Shown piece after piece: positions 9,287-17,691 of a DNA stretch of 64,000 nucleotides. The first letter of the stretch is position 1. Every line of letters begins with the position of its first letter. The notes under the pieces were generated by a model. The model saw only the letters and a list, made by a program, of their open reading frames with translations, ran no database searches and was not told the DNA's origin. The stretch spans positions 3,162,001-3,226,000 of the forward strand of contig NZ_CP107796.1 of assembly GCF_036345995.1 (NCBI RefSeq), in the 5' to 3' direction. The position numbers were made by a program, and so were the translations under genes. This DNA comes from Streptomyces sp. NBC_00557 (GTDB lineage: Bacteria > Actinomycetota > Actinomycetes > Streptomycetales > Streptomycetaceae).

Positions 9287-10126
9287 ATGAGGAAATCGGG
9301 AAGGCCCGCCGCCGTGCTCGCCGCGACCGCCGCCCTCGCCGCGCTCTGCGGCTGCACCGTGCAGCCCGCGGGCGCCGACGGGAAACCCCCGGCGCCCGTG
9401 CGCGCCCCGACGCCGGCCCGCGGCTCGACCGGGGCCCCGGCGAGCCGGCCGGCGGATCCCACCCGGACGGCCCAGCGGCCGCCCGCCGCGCCCGCCTGGG
9501 TGCTGTGGGCGCGCGGGGACAGTGGCCCGGGCGTGCGGGAGCTGCAGGCCCGGCTGCGCCAGCTGGACTGGCTGTTCGACGGCCCGACGGGGTCGTACGA
9601 CGATCTGACCGAGCAGGCGGTCCGCGGCTTCCAGGGCAAGCGCGGACTGCCGCGGACCGGGCGCACCGACACCGTCACCTGGCAGCGGCTGGTCGCCATG
9701 ACGCACCCGCCGGGGACCTGGGAGCTGTACCTGATGGGCGGTCAGCCCGCGGGCGCGCCCGATCCGCGCTGCATGACCGGGCGCGTCCTGTGCATCGACA
9801 AGACGACGCGGACGCTGCGCTGGATGGTCGACGGGCGGACGCTGTCGACGACGGCGGTCCGGTTCGGGGCGCAGTACACGCCGACCCGGGAGGGTGTGTT
9901 CCACGTCTACTGGAAGGCGCGCGACTGGGTGTCCACGCTCTACCACTCGCCGATGCCGTACGCGATGTTCTTCAGCGGCGGCCAAGCCGTCCACTACTCC
10001 TACGACTTCGCGGCGCGCGGTTACGCGGGGGCCTCGCACGGATGCGTGAACGTGCGGGACGAGACGGTGATCGCCGAGCTGTTCGCTCAGGTGCGGGTGG
10101 GCGACAAGGTCGTCGTCCACTGGTGA
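9287..10126 (+). CDS. L,D-transpeptidase with peptidoglycan-binding domain, probable lipoprotein
   Basis: 279 residues from ATG 9287. The N-terminus is an export signal with a lipobox-like end (ALAALCGC, Cys near residue 22; Cys at -2 is unusual). A Pro-rich linker follows, then a PG_binding_1 domain (residues about 78-135, GVRELQARLRQLDW...TEQAVRGFQGKRGL), then the YkuD catalytic domain with the active-site motif SHGCVNVRD (Cys near 254) and an upstream His. These enzymes make 3-3 cross-links or attach proteins to peptidoglycan outside the membrane. Its 3' end is followed by a strong hairpin (10155-10193). It is divergent from the mutase gene, with about 80 bp between them. Confidence 0.93.
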   Translation: MRKSGRPAAVLAATAALAALCGCTVQPAGADGKPPAPVRAPTPARGSTGAPASRPADPTRTAQRPPAAPAWVLWARGDSGPGVRELQARLRQLDWLFDGPTGSYDDLTEQAVRGFQGKRGLPRTGRTDTVTWQRLVAMTHPPGTWELYLMGGQPAGAPDPRCMTGRVLCIDKTTRTLRWMVDGRTLSTTAVRFGAQYTPTREGVFHVYWKARDWVSTLYHSPMPYAMFFSGGQAVHYSYDFAARGYAGASHGCVNVRDETVIAELFAQVRVGDKVVVHW

Positions 10127-10154
10127 CGCGCCCACGGGCGACGGGGGATTGCGG

Positions 10155-10193
10155 GGCGCGGGCGGGACCGGGGGAACGTGTCCCGCCCGCGCC
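10155..10193 (+). terminator. Hairpin after the L,D-transpeptidase gene
   Basis: A perfect 14-bp stem (10155-10168 with 10180-10193, arms GGCGCGGGCGGGAC and its complement) with an 11-nt loop, starting 29 bp after the stop codon. The rest of the gap to 10335 has further short GC stems but no gene that I can see. Confidence 0.7.
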
Positions 10194-10335
10194 AGGTGCA
10201 CGAGCCGCGGGTACGGGGGGAACCCCGGCTCAGTGCGACGGCCGATGACCAGTCGGCTCACTCAGTACTGCGTACCGGGCTCCAAAAACGTCACACCCCG
10301 CGCGGAGAATTTTTCGGGGACGGGGAACGCGCAGG

Positions 10336-11418
10336 TCAGAGCGCTGTGTAGGTCGGGCTGGGGGTCGGGCCGAGGGTGGTGGTGCGGGCGGGCGCGACCG
10401 CGTGGTGGCCCTTGCCGTTGCCCTGACCGCCGCCCTGGCCCTTGCCGCCGCCCTGGCCCTTGCCGTGGCCGTCGCCGCCGTGGCCGGGGTTGCCCTCGTC
10501 GTCGCCGCCCTGGCCGTTCTCGCCGCCCTTGCCCTTGTCCTTGCCGTTTCCGTTTCCGCCGCCGCCGTTCGCGGCGCCCTTGTCGCCGCCCGTCGCGTCC
10601 TCGCCGGAACCGGCGGTGGCCAGCACGGCCTTGCAGTATCCGCTCACCCGGGAGCTGCCGCCGGCCAGGTTCTCCAGGGCGCGGCGGCGGGCGGAGTCGA
10701 GTTCCTTGCCGGCCCTGAGGTCGCGGCAGGCGGCGGTCGCGTCCTTCCACCGGTTGCCGGAGGTGCCGGTGGGGGCGCCGGAGCCCGAGGGGCTGTTCGT
10801 ACCGGTGCGGTCGTCGGGTCCCGCGGCCTCGCCGGAGCCGCCGCGGCCGGCGCCCGCGCTGCCGCTCGGCGCGCCGGGCCCCGGGGACGTGCCCGGGGTG
10901 CCCTGCGGCGAGGCCGGGGACAGCGGGGCGCCGGAGGTGCCGTCGGCGGAGACGGACGCGGCGGGTCCGGGGCGCTCGGGCGCGAACGGCGTGGGCAGGA
11001 TCCCGGTGCCGGCGGCCATGGCGACCCCGCCGACCGTGCCCACGGCCACCACGGCGGCGAGCGCCAGGCGCACGGGCCGGGCCCAGCGGGGGCGGCGGGC
11101 CGGGATTCCGGTACGGGCCGGGCCGCCGATGCGGACGAGGCCCGCGTCGCGGCCGTGGACGCGCGAGCCGGAGGCACGGGCGGCGGTCCGCTCGGCGTCG
11201 GCGGCCTCGCGGGCCTTGCGGAACGCGGCCAGGGCGGCCTGCTCACCGGGGAGTTCACCGGGCGCGGGGGCCGCCTCCGCGGACAGCGCGCCGAGCGCAG
11301 CGGAGAGACGTTCGGCCTGGTCACGGGCGGAGGCGTCGACGGCTTCCAGCGACTCACCGCGCAGCAGGCGTTCCGCCGTCTCACGGTCCAGCCACTTGTA
11401 CTGCTCGTCGGCCATCAC
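10336..11418 (-). CDS. Membrane anti-sigma-like protein with Gly-rich exterior tail (module 1)
   Basis: 360 residues. The sigma gene's TGA overlaps the GTG at 11418 (GTGA); a second start, ATG 11415, follows at once. Residues 1-75 are acidic and helical and could bind a sigma factor (YKWLDRETAERLLRGE...). A single membrane segment follows near 118-138 (VRLALAAVVAVGTVGGVAMAAG). Outside are a Pro/Ser/Gly linker, a small domain with two Cys (ACRDLRAGKELDSARRRAL...VSGYCKAVL, about 228-265) and a low-complexity Gly/Lys/Gln tail of about 70 residues. No zinc-binding HxxxCxxC anti-sigma motif is present. Coupling to an ECF sigma gene makes anti-sigma or signal-transducing function the best inference. 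Confidence 0.72.
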   Translation of the reverse strand: MMADEQYKWLDRETAERLLRGESLEAVDASARDQAERLSAALGALSAEAAPAPGELPGEQAALAAFRKAREAADAERTAARASGSRVHGRDAGLVRIGGPARTGIPARRPRWARPVRLALAAVVAVGTVGGVAMAAGTGILPTPFAPERPGPAASVSADGTSGAPLSPASPQGTPGTSPGPGAPSGSAGAGRGGSGEAAGPDDRTGTNSPSGSGAPTGTSGNRWKDATAACRDLRAGKELDSARRRALENLAGGSSRVSGYCKAVLATAGSGEDATGGDKGAANGGGGNGNGKDKGKGGENGQGGDDEGNPGHGGDGHGKGQGGGKGQGGGQGNGKGHHAVAPARTTTLGPTPSPTYTAL

Positions 11419-12077
11419 ATGTCCTTCTGCGTCCGCGCACGCGTATCCGTCACAGTTGCGGACGACACCGCGCCGCGGCGCGGTTCTCGCTGGGATGGGA
11501 GCGCGCCGAGCACGCCCGCCGATTCCGGATCGTCGCCGAGCAGCTCGGCCAGCCGCTTCAGACCGCGGTGCGCCGCGGTGCGTACGGCGCCGGCGCGTTT
11601 GCCGAGGGTCTCGGCGGCGCTCTTGGCGTCGAGGCCGACCACCACGCGCAGGACGACCGCCTCGGCCTGGTCCTGCGGGAGCCGCGCGATGAGGGAGAGG
11701 GTCCTGTCGGTGGTCAGGGCCTCGATGGCCTCGCCGGCCGTGTCGGACTCGGCGGGCCGGCCGGTCAGTTCCGTCTCGTCGCCGCCTATGGCCGGGCGGC
11801 GGCCGCGCATGCGTATGTGGTCCAGGGCGCGGTTGCGGGCGATCCGCGCGGCCCAGCCGCGGAACCGGTCCGCGTCTCCGCTGAACCGGTCGAGGTCGCG
11901 GGCGATCTGCAGCCAGGCCTCCGAGGCCACGTCCTCGGCGTCGGCATCACCGACCAGTGTGCGTACGTATCCGAGCAGCCGTGGATGCACCGCGCGGTAC
12001 ACAGTACGGAACGCGGTCTCGTCCCCGTCCTGTGCCGATCGCACCGCGGCGGTCAGCTCCGCGTCGTCCCCCAGCAC
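11415..12077 (-). CDS. ECF-type RNA polymerase sigma factor (module 1)
   Basis: 220 residues if started at GTG 12077, which has AGGGAG four bases upstream; an ATG at 12149 would add 24 residues of poorer coding character. Region 2 is visible as GDETAFRTVYRAVHPRLLGYVRTLVGDADAEDVASEAWLQIARDLDRF plus RGWAARIARNRALDHIR (split here by commentary: sigma2 core near residues 20-85). Region 4 is LPQDQAEAVVLRVVVGLDAKSAAE, then LGKRAGAVRTAAHRGLKRL near 160-195. It is translationally coupled to the membrane protein downstream. It closely resembles the sigma factor at 13380-14108, so the pair arose by duplication. Confidence 0.9.
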   Translation of the reverse strand: MLGDDAELTAAVRSAQDGDETAFRTVYRAVHPRLLGYVRTLVGDADAEDVASEAWLQIARDLDRFSGDADRFRGWAARIARNRALDHIRMRGRRPAIGGDETELTGRPAESDTAGEAIEALTTDRTLSLIARLPQDQAEAVVLRVVVGLDAKSAAETLGKRAGAVRTAAHRGLKRLAELLGDDPESAGVLGALPSQREPRRGAVSSATVTDTRARTQKDM

Positions 12078-12283
12078 CTGACTCCCTTTACGCCTGTTTC
12101 CCGGTCGGCGCGAAAGGCACGTTACGGCGTGAAACCGCTCTTCGTCCATGTCCGTAGAAGATGCAACTAACTCGTGACCGGGTACGGATGTGCGCAGGGT
12201 GAGGACCGGCGGTGGCCGGGTGTGACAGAAAAGCCACGCACGGCGCTGTAGAAGGTACGGGCCGTGCGCGGCCCGACCGCGCG

Positions 12284-12325
12284 ACGGCCGGGGCCTCTCC
12301 TGTGGGGGGTGGCGGCCCCGGCCGT
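12284..12325 (-). terminator. Hairpin downstream of the second anti-sigma-like gene
   Basis: A perfect 12-bp inverted repeat (ACGGCCGGGGCC at 12284-12295, complement at 12314-12325) with an 18-nt loop, 44 bp past the stop of the module 2 membrane protein on the minus strand. It separates module 2 from the promoter region of module 1; a candidate -10 for module 1 (TACGGA on the minus strand) lies just before 12149. Confidence 0.6.
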
Positions 12326-12368
12326 TGCCTTTCCCGGGCTGCGGCCGCTTTCGGCGCCCGGGGTTCGG

Positions 12369-13148
12369 TCAGCGGCCGTTCGTCGCCTTCGCCTTCGGGG
12401 CTCCCGCGGTCGGGGTCGGCTTGGACGTCCCGTTGCTCGTCCCCGAGTTGGCGTTCGACTTGCCCGATTTGCCGATTTTTCCCTGGTTTTGACCGTTTCC
12501 GGTTGTGGCGTGCGCCACCGCGGCCGCGCAGTAGGCGGCGACGTTGTTCTCGCCGCCCGCCTCGGCGACGAGCCGCCGCCAGGCCGTCGAGTCCAGCGCG
12601 CCGCCCCGCCGCCCGGCCCGCTCGTAGGTACGGCAGTGGGCGACCGTGTCCCGGGCGGTGGCCGGATGGTGCGGGCGCGGGGAGGGCGTGCCGGATCCCC
12701 CGCCGCCGGTTCCGGTGGACGCGCCGGGGGCGGCCGGCGGGAGTGAGACGCTCGTCGACGGGCGGGCCGGGCGCGGGGTGTCCGGGTGGCCGCGGTGGCC
12801 GGATGCGGCGGAGCCGATCGCGGCGACGGCGACGCCGCCCAGCGTGAGGCTCGCCAGCGTCACCGAGAGCGCGGCCTTCCACGACAGCCGCGCACGCCCC
12901 GGCGCCGCGGGCCGCCAGTCGTCCCGGCGCCGGGTGCGGGCGCGGGGCGCCGTCGTCTCGCGGGCGGCGCGGAAGGCGGCCACGGCCCGGCGCTCGGCCT
13001 CCGCGTCGACACCGCCGCCGCGCAGGGCCGCACCGAGCCGTGCCTCGAATGCCGGGTCCCCGTGCGTGTGGTCGGGGGCGGAGCGGGCGCCGCCGGGGTG
13101 CGCACGCCGGCGTCCCGAGGTTCCGTCGCCGCTGTGCCGTTCACCCAT
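12369..13148 (-). CDS. Membrane anti-sigma-like protein (module 2)
   Basis: 259 residues from ATG 13148 (AGGGA six to ten bases upstream). The frame stays open to 13283, but that part is Pro/Gly/Arg-rich and has no better start. The layout copies the protein at 10336-11418: an acidic N-terminal region (DPAFEARLGAALRGG, AERRAVAAFRAAR), one membrane segment (LSWKAALSVTLASLTLGGVAVAA) near residue 90-112, a Pro/Ser linker, a two-Cys domain (HCRTYERAGRRGGALDST...NNVAAYCAAAV) and a polar Gly/Asn/Lys tail. About 230 bp separate it from the sigma gene upstream. It is probably the regulator of that sigma factor; no classic anti-sigma zinc motif is present. Confidence 0.68.
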   Translation of the reverse strand: MGERHSGDGTSGRRRAHPGGARSAPDHTHGDPAFEARLGAALRGGGVDAEAERRAVAAFRAARETTAPRARTRRRDDWRPAAPGRARLSWKAALSVTLASLTLGGVAVAAIGSAASGHRGHPDTPRPARPSTSVSLPPAAPGASTGTGGGGSGTPSPRPHHPATARDTVAHCRTYERAGRRGGALDSTAWRRLVAEAGGENNVAAYCAAAVAHATTGNGQNQGKIGKSGKSNANSGTSNGTSKPTPTAGAPKAKATNGR

Positions 13149-13379
13149 GCTCGTCCCTGTTCTCGTCCGCCGTACCATCGCCGGGACACGGTCTCCTCCC
13201 GGCCCTCGTGAAAGGCCCGGCTCCAAGGGCGGCCCCGGCCCGCGCCGGGGCCCCGGGACCGGCGGCTCGCCCGGACCTCGCACAGCCGCCCCACCGGGGA
13301 TCGTTCGCGCTCCCCGACCCCGTACGGGCCCGGGGGATCATCGCCGCCCCCTATGGATACGGCTCCCACGCGCTGCCGT

Positions 13380-14108
13380 TCATGCCGGCTCCCCCGGCGT
13401 CCGGGGGCCGTCGTCCGTGGCGGACCTGCCGTGCTCCTGCGCCGGGTCCGGGATGCCCAGGTGGCGGGCGAGACGTTTCAGTCCGCGGTGGGCGGCCGTG
13501 CGGACGGCGCCGGGGCGTTTGCCGAGGACGCGTGCGGCGGCGGGGCCGTCGAGGCCGACGACCACCCGGAGCAGGACGGCCTCGGCCTGGTCGCGCGGCA
13601 GGCTGCGCACCAGCTCCAGCGCCCGTTCGGTGGACAGCGTCTCCAGGGCCTGGTCGTGGGTGCTCAGCGGGCCGGGAACGTTCAGCGCGTCCTGCTCCAG
13701 GGGCGCGGCCTGCGGCCGTATCCGCAGGCGGCGCAGGTGGTCCAGGGCCCGGTGCCGGGCGATGGTCGCGGTCCAGCCGCGGAAGCCGGCGCCGTCCCCC
13801 TTGAAGCGTCCGAGGTCGCGGGCAATCTCCAGCCAGGCGTCGGAGGCCACGTCCTCGGCGTCGTCGCCGACCAGGCCGCGCAGATAGCCGAGCAGGCCGG
13901 GCTGCACCAGCCGGTAGGCCACCGCGAAGGCGGACTCGTCGCCGGCCTGGGCCCGCGCGACGGCCGCGCCCAGCTCCCCGTCGTACGCCTGCCGGCGGCG
14001 GGGTTCCCCTCCGTGGCCCAAGAACCGTCCTCGTCCGTACCCAGCCCAGGACCCGTGCCCGCGCGCGCACCGAGTCCACGTCGTGCGACACGGCCGCACG
14101 TGCTCCAT
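13380..14108 (-). CDS. ECF-type RNA polymerase sigma factor (module 2)
   Basis: Up to 242 residues from ATG 14108. A TTG at 14021 (FLGHGG...) has GAGG seven bases upstream and would remove 29 Arg/Cys-rich residues that are absent from the paralogue, so the true start may be there. Region 2 (GDESAFAVAYRLVQPGLLGYLR, DDAEDVASDAWLEIARDL, GWTATIARHRALDHLRR) and region 4 (LPRDQAEAVLLRVVVGLDGP, GKRPGAVRTAAHRGLKRL) match the sigma factor at 11415-12077 nearly motif for motif. It is followed on the same strand by an anti-sigma-like membrane gene. Targets are unknown; the neighbouring envelope genes suggest a cell-surface response. Confidence 0.88.
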   Translation of the reverse strand: MEHVRPCRTTWTRCARGHGSWAGYGRGRFLGHGGEPRRRQAYDGELGAAVARAQAGDESAFAVAYRLVQPGLLGYLRGLVGDDAEDVASDAWLEIARDLGRFKGDGAGFRGWTATIARHRALDHLRRLRIRPQAAPLEQDALNVPGPLSTHDQALETLSTERALELVRSLPRDQAEAVLLRVVVGLDGPAAARVLGKRPGAVRTAAHRGLKRLARHLGIPDPAQEHGRSATDDGPRTPGEPA

Positions 14109-14338
14109 GTCCCACGATGATCAGCGCCGGGACGCACAGATGTGTCACAGGCGGCGGTCCGCTCCGCCCGGCGGTGCGCACCGGACCAGGGCGCCTGGAA
14201 GCGGGCAATCCGCCTTCCTCGTACGCCGGTTGGCGGCCGGCTGAACCGGTCCGGTGATGTTCGGACAGGGCTGTGCGCTGTGTAAGTGGCGCCTGTGACT
14301 GGTGGTGCCATCGTGTTCATTGTCTAGGGGTGGGATAA

Positions 14339-17026
14339 GTGAGTCCTCGCAGGACCCGTGCGTACAAACCGCTGAGTCTGAGGAGACGGGCGTGGCTGAC
14401 GGCCGGAGCGGTCGTGCTGAGCGGTGCCGGCATCGTCACGTATGCGATGGCGGACCCGGCGGCGCAGTCCGGCGGCAAGGGGCAGAGCCGCAAGGCGGCC
14501 GTCCACACGCTGAAGCTCGAGAGCCGCGGCGCGGGCCGTGAGGGACTCGGCCAGAAGGACACGGACCGGTTCAGCGCGTTGCTGCTGACCTGGGACGACG
14601 CCCACGCCAAGGCCAAGGGCACGCCCGAGGTGCGCACCCGCGACCGGGCGAGCGGCACGTGGTCCGGCTGGCAGAAGCTGCCCGAGGACCCGTACCAGGC
14701 GGACGGCGCGGAGGCCGCGCGCGCCGGCGCCGCGCGGGGTGGCACGGCCTCGCTGTGGACCGGTGACTCCGACGGCGTCCAGGTGCGTCTGGTCAACGCC
14801 GACGGCAGCGAGGCGGGCGGCCAGCCGAAGGGCATGGACGTCAGGCTCCTCGACCCCGGCACCGACCCGGCGGGCGGCCCGCAGCCGGCCGCGTTCGCGG
14901 CGGACGTCACCCCGACGGCGACCGACTCGGCCTCCGCCCCGGCGACGGACACTCCGGCGCAGACACCGACGCAGACACCGGCGGACACGCCGACGCCGGC
15001 CGGCTCCACCTCGGCGTCCACCACCCCGTCCCCGACGGACTCCGCGTCGGCGACCGTCTCCCCCACACCGACCAGCACGGTCCCCGCGCCGCGGCCGTCC
15101 ACGGTCGCCAAGCCGCCGATCATCACGCAGGCCGAGTGGGGCGCGTCCACGGACTACGACGGCACGCCGAGCTACGGCACGGAGATCAAGGCCGCCGTCA
15201 TCCACCACACCGGCGTGGACAGCGACAACGCCCTCTCCTGCGCCGACTCCCGCGCCCGGATGCGCACCATCCAGCAGGAGCACTTCTCCCGCGGCTACTA
15301 CGACATCGGCTACAACTTCGTCGTCGACCGCTGCGGGCAGATCTTCGAGGGCCGCAGCGGCGGGATGGACCTGCCGGTCGTCGGCGCGCACGACATCGGC
15401 TTCAACACGAACACGGTCGGCATCTCCTACATCGGCAACTACATGACCGCCCAGCCCTCGCGGGCCGCGCTGGACTCGATCGCGCGGATCGTGGCGTGGA
15501 AGTTCGGGATGTACGGCATCGACCCGACCGGCAAGGTGACGCTGACCTCGGGCAGCCCCAAGGGCCAGGACGGCAACCTGATCCCGCAGGGGCAGCAGAT
15601 CACGCTGCCGCGGGTCTTCGGCCACCGGGACACCAACTCCACGCTGTGCCCCGGCGACAGCCTCTACAAGAAGCTGTCCCTGATCGCGACGCTCGCGAAG
15701 ACGCCCGGCGTCTCGCACGCCCTGCCGACCTCGGACGTCGACCGCGACGGCCTGCCCGACCTGGTCGCCGGCACCCCGAAGGCCAACTCGGTGACGGTCG
15801 TGCCGGGCGGCGTGAACGGCCCGGTCACGGCCAGGAAGATCACCCTCACCCAGAACAGCCCGGGCGTGCCCGGCTCCAGCGAGAGCGGTGACGGCTTCGG
15901 CGCCGCGACCGCCTGGGGCGACGTCAACGGCGACGGCTACGCCGACCTCGCGATCGGCTCCCCCGGCGAGGACGACACCAGCGGCCACGCCGACCGGGGC
16001 TCGGTCACCGTCATGTACGGCCCGGCCCTCGACACCGGTTTCTCGTACACCACCTCCGGCAGCGTCACGGCGACCGGAGCCAAGCTGGGCTCGACGGTCG
16101 CGGTCGGCGACTTCAACGGCGACGGCAAGGCGGACGTGTTCAGCGCCGGCACGGGCAAGGGGGGCAGCTGGAACGTCCGGCTGACCGGCGGCGCCACCAC
16201 CTCCGGCACCCTCACCACGGCCACCGGCTCCGTGGCCTACCTCGACGCCGCCACCGGTGACTTCAACCGGGACGGATACACCGATGTCGCCCTCAACTAC
16301 CGTGACGCGGGCGGGGTTTCGCGGGTGGTCCGGTTCGCTGGCTCGGCGAGCGGACCGGCCAAGCAGGGCGTGCTCAGCGTCAAGGGCGGCCGCTCGATCG
16401 CCGCGGCCGACTTCACCCTCGACGGCTACGACGACATCGTCATCGGCCAGCCGTACACCTCGGAGTCCGGCGCCTACAAGGGCGGCCAGGTGACCATGCT
16501 GCTCGGCGCCTCCACCGGCTTCACCACCACCGGCATGAAGACGATCGACCAGGACACCAGCGGGGTGCCCGGCGCCGCCGAGGACGGCGACGCCATGGGC
16601 TGGTCGGTCTCCGCCGGCGACTACAACGGCGACGGCTACCCCGACGTGCTGGCCGGCGTGCCGAACGAGGACATCACCCGCGACGGCGTGAACCGCGCCA
16701 ACGCCGGCCAGGTGCTCCTCCTCAAGGGCAGCGCGACCGGGATCACCGGCACCGGCGCGACCGGGATCTCGCAGGACACCTCGGGCGTCCCCGGCTCCAC
16801 CGAGAGCGGCGACCAGCTCGGTACGGCGGTGTCGCTGACCGACGTGTCCGGGTACGGCCGGGCCGACCTGACGTTCGGCGCGGGCGGTGAGGACGGCGGC
16901 GACGGCATCCTCATGTACCTGCCGAGCAACAGCTCCGGCCTCGGCTACGCGCAGACCGCGGTCCTCGGCAGGACGACCCTCGGCACGCCCACCGCCGCGG
17001 CCCTCGGCTCGAGCCTGACGCCGTGA
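14339..17026 (+). CDS. Secreted N-acetylmuramoyl-L-alanine amidase (PGRP type) with FG-GAP repeats
   Basis: 895 residues from GTG 14339 (AGGGGTGGGA just upstream). A possible twin-arginine signal is present (SLRRRAWLT then a hydrophobic stretch to about residue 38). A Ser/Thr/Pro linker lies near 185-255. The PGRP/amidase_2 domain spans about 262-455: ITQAEWGA, AAVIHHTGV (zinc His), YYDIGYNFVVDRCGQIFEGR, GHRDTNSTLCPG (zinc His and Cys/Asp region). Residues about 465-890 are FG-GAP beta-propeller repeats with calcium-loop motifs such as DVDRDGLPDL, DVNGDGYADLAIGSPGEDD, DFNGDGKADV and DYNGDGYPDV. It should cleave the stem peptide from muramic acid outside the cell. A 15-bp hairpin follows immediately. 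Confidence 0.94.
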   Translation: MSPRRTRAYKPLSLRRRAWLTAGAVVLSGAGIVTYAMADPAAQSGGKGQSRKAAVHTLKLESRGAGREGLGQKDTDRFSALLLTWDDAHAKAKGTPEVRTRDRASGTWSGWQKLPEDPYQADGAEAARAGAARGGTASLWTGDSDGVQVRLVNADGSEAGGQPKGMDVRLLDPGTDPAGGPQPAAFAADVTPTATDSASAPATDTPAQTPTQTPADTPTPAGSTSASTTPSPTDSASATVSPTPTSTVPAPRPSTVAKPPIITQAEWGASTDYDGTPSYGTEIKAAVIHHTGVDSDNALSCADSRARMRTIQQEHFSRGYYDIGYNFVVDRCGQIFEGRSGGMDLPVVGAHDIGFNTNTVGISYIGNYMTAQPSRAALDSIARIVAWKFGMYGIDPTGKVTLTSGSPKGQDGNLIPQGQQITLPRVFGHRDTNSTLCPGDSLYKKLSLIATLAKTPGVSHALPTSDVDRDGLPDLVAGTPKANSVTVVPGGVNGPVTARKITLTQNSPGVPGSSESGDGFGAATAWGDVNGDGYADLAIGSPGEDDTSGHADRGSVTVMYGPALDTGFSYTTSGSVTATGAKLGSTVAVGDFNGDGKADVFSAGTGKGGSWNVRLTGGATTSGTLTTATGSVAYLDAATGDFNRDGYTDVALNYRDAGGVSRVVRFAGSASGPAKQGVLSVKGGRSIAAADFTLDGYDDIVIGQPYTSESGAYKGGQVTMLLGASTGFTTTGMKTIDQDTSGVPGAAEDGDAMGWSVSAGDYNGDGYPDVLAGVPNEDITRDGVNRANAGQVLLLKGSATGITGTGATGISQDTSGVPGSTESGDQLGTAVSLTDVSGYGRADLTFGAGGEDGGDGILMYLPSNSSGLGYAQTAVLGRTTLGTPTAAALGSSLTP

Positions 17027-17032
17027 CGCTCC

Positions 17033-17067
17033 CGGCCGGGACCCGCCGCGCCGGCGGGTCCCGGCCG
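17033..17067. terminator. Strong hairpin after the amidase gene
   Basis: A perfect 15-bp inverted repeat (17033-17047 with 17053-17067) with a five-base loop, beginning seven bases after the amidase stop. No T-run follows, as usual in Streptomyces. It merges into the tandem repeats at 17066-17122. Confidence 0.8.
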
Positions 17068-17122
17068 CTTCGGCGGGAGCCGGTCGCTTCGGCGGGAGCC
17101 GGTCGCTTCGGCGGGGGCCGGT
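17066..17122. repeat. Three tandem 19-bp repeats
   Basis: The unit CGCTTCGGCGGGAGCCGGT occurs at 17066-17084 and 17085-17103, and with one change (GGG for GAG region) at 17104-17122. A partial fourth copy (GCGGGAGCCGGTCGC) overlaps the end of the next gene near 17146-17160. It is non-coding. Confidence 0.85.
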
Positions 17123-17142
17123 CGGTCAGGTGTCCCGGCCGG

Positions 17143-17544
17143 TCAGCGGGAGCCGGTCGCGTCACGGCAGAGCAGGCGCAGCGAGCCGTGGCCCTCGTAG
17201 GCGCGGCGGGCCTCGTCCAGGGGGTCCCACAGGCGGCCGTCGGGGGTGCGCACCCAGTGGTCGCCGCCGCTCGACCACCACTCGGCGCCGCTCTGGCGGA
17301 CGATCACCTCGCCCGCGTAGGCGCCGAAGCCGCGCAGCACGCTCTCGACGGCGGCGTACGGCGGTCCCTCGCGGCGTATCTCCTCGATCATCCGGTCGAG
17401 CCGCCACAGGCTCTGCGCCGAGTAGTCGAGCCGGATCCGGGCGCCCTCCCGCATCGTCGCCACCACGTCCGCGGCCCACCGCACGGGCTTCGCCGCGGCG
17501 TGCGGCCTGGTCTCCTGCTGTGCTGTCACGTACTGGGCTGTCAC
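17143..17544 (-). CDS. Conserved hypothetical protein (possibly DUF6278)
   Basis: 133 residues from GTG 17544; a second in-frame GTG at 17529 follows a direct repeat of the same 12-base sequence, and neither has a clear Shine-Dalgarno. The core LDRMIEEIRREGPPYAAVESVLRGFGAYAGEVIVRQSGAEW with the following DHWVRTPDGRLWDPLDEA (quoted in parts; residues about 48-115) recalls small Streptomyces proteins annotated DUF6278. No signal or membrane segment. Function unknown. It sits between the amidase and an unrelated unknown gene, all but the amidase on the minus strand. Confidence 0.7.
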   Translation of the reverse strand: MTAQYVTAQQETRPHAAAKPVRWAADVVATMREGARIRLDYSAQSLWRLDRMIEEIRREGPPYAAVESVLRGFGAYAGEVIVRQSGAEWWSSGGDHWVRTPDGRLWDPLDEARRAYEGHGSLRLLCRDATGSR

Positions 17545-17691
17545 ATAGGGAAAAGCGAGGCGGCCCGCTCAGGCGTCACCGGGATCCCGGGTGTTTCGCC
17601 GAACGTGCGGAAGGGCCCCACATCCACCGCATGACAGTCACAGGACTCGCGCACGGCAGGGGGTTTGACCGGCGCGGGCCCGCCGGGGCGC

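Noticed and set aside
10402..10560. Repetitive GCC/CTT-rich stretch as a DNA repeat element
   Set aside because: It encodes the Gly/Lys/Gln-rich tail of the module 1 membrane protein in the minus strand.
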